29,597 nucleotides of DNA from Lingula anatina (lineage: Eukaryota; Brachiopoda; Lingulata; Lingulida; Lingulidae), in NCBI RefSeq assembly GCF_001039355.2, contig NW_019775624.1:216979-246575 (forward strand). Reading direction: 5' to 3'. A model generated the notes under the pieces. That model had not been told where the DNA came from. It did no database searches and saw only the letters and a program-made list of their open reading frames with translations. The translations under genes were made by a program, and so were the position numbers. Shown here piece by piece: positions 26,001-29,597 of this stretch. How positions within the stretch are numbered: position 1 is the first letter of the stretch; every line of letters begins with the position of its first letter.

Positions 26001-28890
26001 GATTGTTTCCAATAAGTATACATAATAGGACCCTAGCATTGTCATTGATGATTAATAGGGTCCTTGAATGTGAGCTACTCCTTACTATTTGAGGAATTGC
26101 AGGGATATGTAATGGCTACCCATCGGCACCCTTCTATTTCAAATTCTGTGTCACCAAGGGTGAGAATAAAGCAGGAGTCTATACTCCTATTTTTCCTATA
26201 CTTTTGCAATAAAAATCTTTTTTTTTTCTAATTTTATGTAAAAAATTATATAAATGCATAATGTTATTACTCGCTGCACTGTAATTGAACTATACACATT
26301 GTTTTTCTTTCAGTGTTTATGACAAGAACACCCATTTATGCCCTTTTGACACTGGCATGATAGAGAAAAACAAGGAGCTATACTTCAGTGGATATGTTAA
26401 ACCTATCTATGATGAAAATCCCAGCATTGAAGGTAACTTTAGTTTTCTGCTGTTTAACTTTTGAATTATCTTCTTTATTACAGTATAAGGATCTATGATT
26501 AACTGTTGAAGTGGTAGTACAGCAGTTCAGTTTGAACTTATAATGTCCAAAAGTCAAAGCATTAATTTATTTCAATTCCCATTGTGAAAAGCATGACTAT
26601 TATACACTTAACCAAAAGAGTTCAGTTACATTGTTATTTTGAATAATTATATAATAACCATATTAGCTAAGGTAAATATTTTAACCAAATATTGATGGAT
26701 AATGCAACCACCATTCGTTACTTATTTATTATAATGAAGATTTTCCTACAATATTACATAATTTCTTAATAATTGAAAAAGAAATTCATGATTACTAACA
26801 TTTTTGGCCTAGTATAGATTAATAATTATATCCAAAGGTAATCCAAGAAAGCCACAAGTCATTATTATTATAATAATCTTTTTTAACCAGTGAAACTGCA
26901 GTTAGCACACTATAATTATGGGCCCACAGACCTTCCTAACATTTCTCACTTTTATTCATTATTTGGTATGCATATTCTTTATGGAAAAAGTGTACCTAAA
27001 AGTTGTTTCCCCCCATATGAATAACTTAAGGTCAATACTAATTGTAGGAAAGCAAACTATATCTGGAAGTTGTGGGCCACTATATGAAACCTTTTGGAAA
27101 CATATCTACTCTTGAATTAGACCTTTATCCTTCTTCTCCCCATAAAACTCTCACATCATTTACCCAACCATACTTCTCTACAACTAACACACATACATGC
27201 ATACCTTCCTTTCAACTTGAATGCGCTTACTCCCACTGGTAGTACCCTACCAGGAGGCAGTATTGCCTCTGTGATCTTTTACCAATATCTCTAACTAACA
27301 AGTCAAGTGTGTTTTACTACCAAATTCCTGTAGAATCTTTTATCACTGACATTTAATCACACCTTTTGAAGTGTCTCTGAGATGATCAAGTAGTTTGTAT
27401 AATACAGTGAGTTGCCATATTTATACAACTTTGTTACTACCAGGTGGCATCCCAACAACCAAGATGGGCCCAATCAATGAGTGGTGGACAGCAGGATTTG
27501 ATGGAGGGGAACATGCACTGGTTGGTTTTACCACAGGTATGATAAACTAACATTTTTACCTGTCAGGTGAAGTTCAAAAATTGGCCTGATCTTATAATTT
27601 TGAATGTTTTGCTATTTTCTTTTTTTGCTCTTTCTTAGCATATTTTATTCACCGTTATACAAATAAAATGAAAACCGTTATACCTTTTGTCTTCAAACTG
27701 ATAAATATTTGTATAATACAGGCCCAGTTTGAAAATTGACTAGATTGGACCGTTTTTCCTGAGATGTGCTGTTTTTGTTGCTTTTTTCAGCATATTATGT
27801 CCACTGTTATACAAATAAATGAAAACCATGTCATATTTTGCTTTAAACTCGCAGGACTTGGACTTGGAACTCCCATGGGCATGAAGCCCAGTACTAATCA
27901 ATTTTTCTAAATGTCCATGTTATGAGTGGTAGATAATTAAAAACTGATGGTATTTATACAGTTAATTATGTAATATTGCATCAAAATGACAAAAAACCTA
28001 CTTTGTGCACTGTCACCATAAATGTTATAAAAGGAAAACTATGTTACTTATTATTTTTTTAAACTTACAAGAAAGATTCTTAGGATTGACATACAGCTCA
28101 AATAAGAAAACCGGCTCTAATGGATTATCATTTTCATTGAATTTATTCTTTTTTTTAATTATTTTATTTTATTTTATATATTTATTTATTTATTTATTTT
28201 TTGTGAATTTTTTTCATTCTGGCATTTTGCAAGTGTGAACTTGAACTCTCATGGGCCTGAAGCCTGATGCTTTTAATTTCATTGGTATTACCTGTTGAGC
28301 ATAAGTAAAATTTGATGTTGAATTTGCAGTTAAGCATATTGCACTTTTGCATCAGAATTGACAGTAGCCTATTTTGTGCATTGTTTTTGTCTGCTTTTTG
28401 TCTGTACATTTGACAGCTTTGCTGCCTTGTTTTATTGTGCATTGTTACCTGTTGTGCATGATTAATACTTGGTGTTGATTAACAGTGCTCTTAACTATGA
28501 TTGATCATTGCATCAAAATTGACAAAACAACCTATTTTGTGTATCTTTATTTATTGCTTTAAGTCTGTATGTTTGACAGCTTTACTGCTTTGTTACAATG
28601 TAGATCTTGGCCCATTGTAAATAGAATTACAGCACAGCGTACTTAAACCAAAAGCTGCAATACCCAGTTCAGAGCCTCCCATCAACTGAAGAGAAACATG
28701 ATAGGAAAATAACAAATGATTGATTTTGATTCTTGCAGCATTTGCCGATTACTTTCTGATGGATCCCAGTGAGGCCTATGCCCCCATCATGAATGCCCTG
28801 CAAGAGAAAATCTTTATGAGTAAGATGGTGATAGAGTTTCTGGCTAACAACCAGGATGCAACATATGAGGATCTTCTGAATAAACTGCAG
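12744..28890 (+). CDS. dnmt1: DNA (cytosine-5)-methyltransferase 1, partial (N-terminal linker, PIP motif, RFTS domain)
   Basis: Nine exons (12744-12968, 13696-13780, 15825-15900, 22929-23072, 24641-24782, 25225-25334, 26314-26432, 27444-27536, 28739-28890) join to 1146 nt, exactly 382 codons, with phase kept at every junction. DNMT1 copies CpG methylation to the new DNA strand in the nucleus. Residues 1-75 are a Lys/Asp-rich linker and about 121-131 hold the PCNA-binding motif [11 protein letters not shown]. From about 195 the RFTS domain follows, with [73 protein letters not shown] and [18 protein letters not shown]. These match vertebrate DNMT1 closely in order and spacing. The 5' exons, including any DMAP1-binding domain, and everything after RFTS (CXXC, BAH, catalytic) lie outside or were not found. 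The gene is broken by seven-kilobase intron 3, which is full of transposons. Confidence 0.95.
13256..13390. repeat. Dispersed repeat with a perfect 26-bp palindrome and hexamer run
   Basis: TGTACAGACACA-GA-TGTGTCTGTACA at 13256-13281 is a perfect inverted repeat. It is followed by a run of CGATGC-type hexamers (13308-13342), an ambiguous base N at 13343, and CACGCTGCAAGTGTGCCTGAA near 13363, a block shared with copies near 10030 and 28228. It lies in the dnmt1 intron after exon A. No coding frame is credible. Confidence 0.7.
13696..13780 (+). CDS. dnmt1: dnmt1 exon B: acidic/basic linker
   Basis: The acceptor is TTGTAG at 13695 and the donor GAAG|GTATGT at 13781. It encodes [20 protein letters not shown] then KDLREEIE, charged and probably disordered or coiled. 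No domain is seen; assignment rests on phase and on lying between recognised exons. Confidence 0.75.
14040..14080. repeat. (CA)n microsatellite
   Basis: About 20 CA dinucleotides in the dnmt1 intron between exons B and C. Confidence 0.97.
14118..14200. repeat. Three 28-bp units, each centred on CCTAGG
   Basis: CCTAGG occurs at 14126, 14154 and 14182, spaced exactly 28 bp. The outer copies form an inverted repeat (AAATCTGCCTAGG at 14119-14131 against CCTAGGCAGATTT at 14182-14194). The middle one is itself a perfect palindrome, TCGCCTAGGCGA. The block can fold as a hairpin or read as a tandem repeat. Confidence 0.85.
14225..14285. repeat. TTTGACCTTTG / GGTCAAACGGG repeat fragment
   Basis: The stretch with ATGGCCTTTGACCTTTG and ATGGTCAAACGGGTTAAA closely resembles 29505-29570, which has TTTGACCTTTGACCTTTATT and AAGGTCAAACGGGCCAAA. 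These are two copies of one interspersed repeat with facing AGGTCA-like half-sites. Confidence 0.7.
14465..14832. repeat. Dispersed repeat copy, colinear with 23289-23690
   Basis: Blocks in shared order are CTGGAACC, AGCTTGTGAAG, TTTTCCATATGG, CAGTGGTGAAAATAAAA, and then one 145-bp-type unit (GAACTTGAATAGGAAATCAT, TGACTTTTGACCTGC, TTGAACTGAACTTTGCAT). It is non-coding and lies in the dnmt1 intron between exons B and C. Confidence 0.7.
14833..15480. other. Intronic, no gene recognised
   Basis: No frame, RNA gene or repeat landmark that I can support. A T-run lies at 15442-15455. GGCTGCGCTTATCCACC near 14982 is the only GC-richer spot. Confidence 0.5.
15825..15900 (+). CDS. dnmt1: dnmt1 exon C: PCNA-interacting (PIP) motif
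   Basis: The acceptor is TTTACAG at 15824 and the donor GGG|GTAAGT at 15901. It encodes [16 protein letters not shown] followed by [10 protein letters not shown]. The core QPTIMSWF fits the PIP consensus Qxx(I/L/M)xx(aromatic)(aromatic) and aligns with the vertebrate DNMT1 motif QTTITSHFAKG. PCNA binding targets DNMT1 to replication forks. Confidence 0.88.
16580..17861. mobile_element. Non-autonomous hAT-like element, 1282 bp
   Basis: It begins CAGTGTTTCCCCTG and ends CAGGGGAAACACTG, a perfect 14-bp terminal inverted repeat of hAT type. A flanking CAACA occurs at 16575-16579 and 17862-17866, suggesting a 5-bp target duplication. Subterminal GCGAGG(T/C)GG-type repeats sit at both ends (16606 area; 17772-17838). 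A strong GC hairpin, GGGGGGCCCGGGGGCATGCC, lies at 16644-16670. No transposase is encoded, so it would depend on a related autonomous element. It interrupts the older inverted-repeat structure. Confidence 0.85.
17519..17582. repeat. Inverted repeat inside the non-autonomous hAT element
   Basis: TGCCTCGTTTCGC at about 17520 faces GCGAAAACGAGGCA ending near 17581, so the strand can form a stem of about 13 bp with a loop of some 35 bases. Its motif GCGAGGC-like core resembles the subterminal repeats of the element. Confidence 0.65.
18060..19182 (+). repeat. Left inverted arm of the TTAA element
   Basis: The outer part (18060 to about 18425) is almost identical to the other arm, with a handful of mismatches and one short indel near 18095. 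From about 18425 inward similarity falls sharply but remains alignable to GATTTCCAAGG at 19172. The inner part contains a frame related to that in the other arm (see the pseudogene entry). Confidence 0.9.
18811..19230 (+). pseudogene. Decayed 5' exon(s) of the TTAA element's gene in the left arm
   Basis: One frame gives [19 protein letters not shown], then [19 protein letters not shown], and after a one-base slip [16 protein letters not shown] and [19 protein letters not shown]. The right arm gives the same pattern on the minus strand ([46 protein letters not shown]). Differences largely keep amino-acid similarity, so this was once coding. A second frame ending near 19230 ([28 protein letters not shown]) also has a counterpart in the right arm. 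Stops and slips interrupt both. I do not recognise the domain; Cys and His are frequent, so metal binding is possible. Confidence 0.55.
19521..19746 (+). pseudogene. Internal exon of the TTAA element's gene, frameshifted
   Basis: It lies between a TTTTTTCAG acceptor and a GAA|GTAAGT donor. The first frame reads [20 protein letters not shown], then [20 protein letters not shown] and [11 protein letters not shown], with a CxxCxxxxC cluster. Just after VTM (about 19673) the sensible reading continues one base off as [20 protein letters not shown] then EETE, which joins in phase with the last exon. A 25-bp direct duplication (19582-19606, 19607-19631) lies in the middle. Function is unknown. Confidence 0.5.
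20067..20453 (+). CDS. Last exon of an unrecognised protein inside the TTAA element
   Basis: After a TTTTTTCAG acceptor the exon is open for 128 codons to TAA. It starts [10 protein letters not shown] and has a serine-rich linker from AGC repeats ([17 protein letters not shown]). It then gives what looks like a folded domain of about 100 residues: [76 protein letters not shown] and [15 protein letters not shown]. Amphipathic helices seem likely. An AATAAA lies about 108 bases after the stop and another near 20620. I know no family with these motifs. It may be a captured host gene or an accessory transposon protein. ATG at 20082 is a possible separate start. Confidence 0.6.
   Translation, partial: RARLDMPVSGSSSSSGSSQSSGRTDFEAFWVSTPVKNQDLGNLNNFFVRGGFEPAIGQLKSSYDTAAPRTRRYYKQKAREGINLVLNCLSPGQEEAVWRYIQKADEETSTIDTLIACYESADSRKLNA
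20454..21573. other. 3' part of the TTAA element loop, no further gene recognised
   Basis: This is AT-rich, with AATAAA motifs near 20561 and 20620 that could end the element's transcript. The plus-strand frame 20735-20968 and others have no recognisable motif. Confidence 0.5.
21574..22667 (-). repeat. Right inverted arm of the TTAA element
   Basis: This is the reverse complement of the left arm, starting at CCTTGGAAATC and ending GGCAC-TTAA. It also holds ACATGGCGGAAAG on the minus strand near 21925, matching ACATGGCGGAAGG at 18808, so the presumed start region of the element's gene is duplicated in both arms, facing inward. Confidence 0.9.
22675..22712. repeat. Imperfect TATC/CTAT microsatellite
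   Basis: CTATCTATTTATCTGTCTAG continues as CTATCTATGTATATC, just outside the right end of the TTAA element. A similar TATC run lies at 16154-16166, outside the old inverted-repeat structure. Confidence 0.75.
22929..23072 (+). CDS. dnmt1: dnmt1 exon D: charged linker before RFTS
   Basis: The acceptor is AACTTAG at 22928 and the donor CAG|GTGAGT at 23073. It encodes [20 protein letters not shown] and then [25 protein letters not shown] in segments, a Lys/Glu/Asp-rich linker typical of the stretch between the PIP motif and RFTS. It is the first exon after the transposon-filled intron, and phase 2 is kept across it. Confidence 0.82.
23289..23800. repeat. Dispersed mosaic repeat with two DR1-type units
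   Basis: CTGGAACC, AGCTTGTCAAGTG, TTTTTCCATACG and CTCACTGGTGAAAATAAAA are followed by two diverged 145-bp-type units (GAACAGGAAGTCATA near 23473 and GAACTTGAATAGGAAATC near 23618, with TTGACC-type motifs). It ends in CTCTACAACTAACACACAAAC ... CCCACTGGTGG ... GGAGGCAGTATCGCCTC. This lies in the dnmt1 intron between exons D and E. A 122-codon frame across its end is fortuitous. Confidence 0.75.
23801..24640. other. dnmt1 intron, no gene recognised
   Basis: AT-rich with a short TG run near 24222-24238. I see nothing else I can support. Confidence 0.5.
24641..24782 (+). CDS. dnmt1: dnmt1 exon E: start of RFTS with Cys pair
   Basis: The acceptor is TTTGCAG at 24640 and the donor GCT|GTTAGT at 24783. 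It encodes [19 protein letters not shown] then [20 protein letters not shown]. The CxxC pair with the following LxDPDLK block matches the zinc-binding start of RFTS in vertebrate DNMT1 (KCIQCGQYLDDPDLKY). Confidence 0.9.
25225..25334 (+). CDS. dnmt1: dnmt1 exon F: RFTS
   Basis: The acceptor is TTTCAG at 25224 and the donor TTCAG|GTAATT at 25335. It encodes [20 protein letters not shown] and [16 protein letters not shown]; the last part matches the YEALPQHKLTCF segment of vertebrate RFTS. Confidence 0.92.
25335..26313. other. dnmt1 intron, weak internal repeats
   Basis: Short phrases recur (GGTTGG-GATATTCATGAGGGATGG near 25671 against TTGGGCTGTCC-GGGGGTGGTTGATTCTTCATTC near 25527), suggesting an old duplication of about 150 bp. 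No coding sequence is seen. Confidence 0.4.
26314..26432 (+). CDS. dnmt1: dnmt1 exon G: RFTS core
   Basis: The acceptor is TTTCAG at 26313 and the donor GAAG|GTAACT at 26433. It encodes [19 protein letters not shown] then [20 protein letters not shown]. It aligns residue for residue with VYCKHGHLCPIDTGLIEKN of human DNMT1, except that the Cys after VY is Asp here. Confidence 0.94.
27174..27290. repeat. Dispersed repeat copy (matches 23689-23800)
   Basis: CTCTACAACTAACACACATAC, CCTTCCTTTCAACTTGAATG, CTCCCACTGGTAGTACC and GGAGGCAGTATTGCCTC follow the same order and spacing as 23689-23800. It lies in the dnmt1 intron between exons G and H. Confidence 0.8.
27444..27536 (+). CDS. dnmt1: dnmt1 exon H: RFTS core
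   Basis: The acceptor is TACCAG at 27443 and the donor ACAG|GTATGA at 27537. It encodes [20 protein letters not shown] then [11 protein letters not shown], the best-conserved block of the RFTS domain (LGPINEWWITGFDGGEKAL in human). Confidence 0.95.
27855..28620. repeat. Tandem duplication of a dispersed repeat, unit about 160 bp
   Basis: GTTGAGCATAAG ... TTGCATCAGAATTGACAG ... CCTATTTTGTGCATTG ... GTCTGTACATTTGACAGC (28290-28430) is followed by a second copy (28445-28600: TTGTGCATGATTAATAC ... TTGCATCAAAATTGACAA ... GTCTGTATGTTTGACAGC). A third diverged copy lies at about 27900-28020. The block GAACT(C/T)CCATGGGC ... TGAAGCC occurs at 27867 and 28240. GTCTGTACATTTGACAG also occurs at 15597 and, with one change, at 13204. 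Confidence 0.7.
28161..28202. repeat. (ATTT)n low-complexity tract
   Basis: Runs of ATTTT and ATTT in the dnmt1 intron before exon I. Confidence 0.85.
28739..28890 (+). CDS. dnmt1: dnmt1 exon I: C-terminal part of RFTS
   Basis: The acceptor is TTGCAG at 28738 and the donor CTGCAG|GTCAGC at 28891. It encodes [20 protein letters not shown] then [20 protein letters not shown] and [11 protein letters not shown], matching the helical end of RFTS. The next exon is not in this window. Confidence 0.95.
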
Positions 28891-29117
28891 GTCAGCCTTT
28901 GTAGAATATGCAGAATATAAATTTTTATGCAGAATTTTTAAAGAATACTTATAAAGCTTCAATTTCTTCTCATATATCAAAACTTGCCAAGAAAAGTGAC
29001 CAATTTTTTTTAATTTAGGAAAATTTATCAGGGACTTTGCTCAGTTTTCTCACTATTTGTGGCTTTCATGTGGTTATAGTAATATTCATAACAATCTATG
29101 TGTGACACTATATTTAG

Positions 29118-29143
29118 TACCACCAGCGTGTACGCTGGCGGTA
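29118..29143. repeat. 26-bp imperfect inverted repeat
   Basis: TACCACCAGCGTG is followed directly by TACGCTGGCGGTA; 11 of 13 positions pair, centred on CCAGCG-TGTA-CGCTGG. It marks the left edge of a GC-rich island in AT-rich DNA. Confidence 0.8.
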
Positions 29144-29171
29144 CTCATGGTTTTAGTCCCGACCCGTCTCG

Positions 29172-29242
29172 TCCGGCTCCGCCGGCTCCTGCGGCTCCGC
29201 CGGCTCCGTTGGCTCCGTAAGCTCCGCCGGCTCCGCGTACTG
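29172..29242. repeat. GC-rich minisatellite of 9-bp units (GGCTCCGCC)
   Basis: About seven to eight units vary at the last three bases (GCC, TGC, GTT, GTA, GCG). Because the period is a multiple of three, both strands give long open frames (Pro/Glu repeats on the minus strand, Leu/Arg repeats on the plus). I take these frames as by-products. Confidence 0.88.
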
Positions 29243-29597
29243 GCGCCGGATACAAGTCACCGTTACCGCTTCTCCTCCTAGACCGCAAGGACCCCTGTCC
29301 CCATCTCTTGGATTTAGGTCACATATAACCTCAACTTGAACCCCCAAGTTTTTTTGTCTCAGTCGGTGCATTGACCTGGGCGTGACGCTCGTTGAAATGC
29401 ACCCTTGTCAAAATTTTTGAAAATTCAATGCCAATTATCTACCCTACGGAAGGAATTATGGGAAAAATTTCTACAGACGGCTTTCCAAAAGTCATATGTG
29501 TAGATTTCAAATATGCCCTTGGATTTGACCTTTGACCTTTATTTCAAGGTCAAACGGGCCAAAATTTTCAAAAAAATGAAATTTTTTACAAAAAAAA
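29243..29597. repeat. Dispersed repeat with TTTGACCTTTGACCT and facing half-site
   Basis: Near 29520, TTTGACCTTTGACCTTTATT is followed by AAGGTCAAACGGGCC. The block resembles 14225-14285. Further left the sequence is moderately GC-rich without a recognisable frame. It is in the intron after dnmt1 exon I. Confidence 0.6.

Noticed and set aside
29057-29371. Overlapping open frames on both strands
   Set aside because: They arise from the 9-bp GGCTCCGCC minisatellite, whose period keeps every frame open.

Overview
The window reads as nuclear DNA of an invertebrate animal. It is AT-rich, its genes are split by GT-AG introns, and it is dense in microsatellites, satellite-like repeats and DNA transposons. 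The one recognisable host gene encodes an animal-type DNA methyltransferase 1. The style of the dispersed repeats (units built on TGACCTTTGACCT) made me think of a mollusc, perhaps a bivalve; that is an impression, not a proof.

Layout. Bases 1-6400 hold a tandem array of about 145-bp units. It is interrupted by a 4955-bp hAT-superfamily transposon (70-5024) with matching terminal inverted repeats, subterminal ACTAGCCC motifs and a perfect 6-bp target duplication. The transposon carries an 11-exon minus-strand transposase gene that is intact except for one apparent frameshift in an A-run. Bases 6400-7110 hold further repeats, including a roughly 190-bp tandem duplication. Bases 7681-8664 are a decayed Tc1-type transposase. 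From 8665 to 12743 I see no convincing protein gene: there are homopolymer and (TG)n tracts, a slightly CpG-richer patch near 10.25-10.7 kb and a weak candidate transcript.

From 12744 to the right edge the plus strand carries nine exons of dnmt1 (382 codons, reading phase kept across every junction). They encode a basic/acidic linker, a PCNA-interacting motif and most or all of the replication-foci targeting (RFTS) domain. The upstream N-terminus and the downstream CXXC, BAH and catalytic parts are not recognised here. Intron 3 (15901-22928) holds most of the mobile DNA: a decayed inverted-repeat structure (about 16171-18035), a non-autonomous hAT element nested in it (16580-17861), and a 4.6-kb TTAA-flanked element (18060-22667) with roughly 1.1-kb inverted arms and an unrecognised gene fragment in its loop. 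Later introns hold copies of the same dispersed repeat families.

The strongest candidates for something undescribed are the TTAA-flanked long-armed element with its orphan serine-rich protein, and the hAT element with a repeat-bearing C-terminal tail added after the usual dimerisation domain. The satellite is also notable because every intact unit carries a nuclear-receptor-like DR1 sequence, and the hAT element landed inside one of them.
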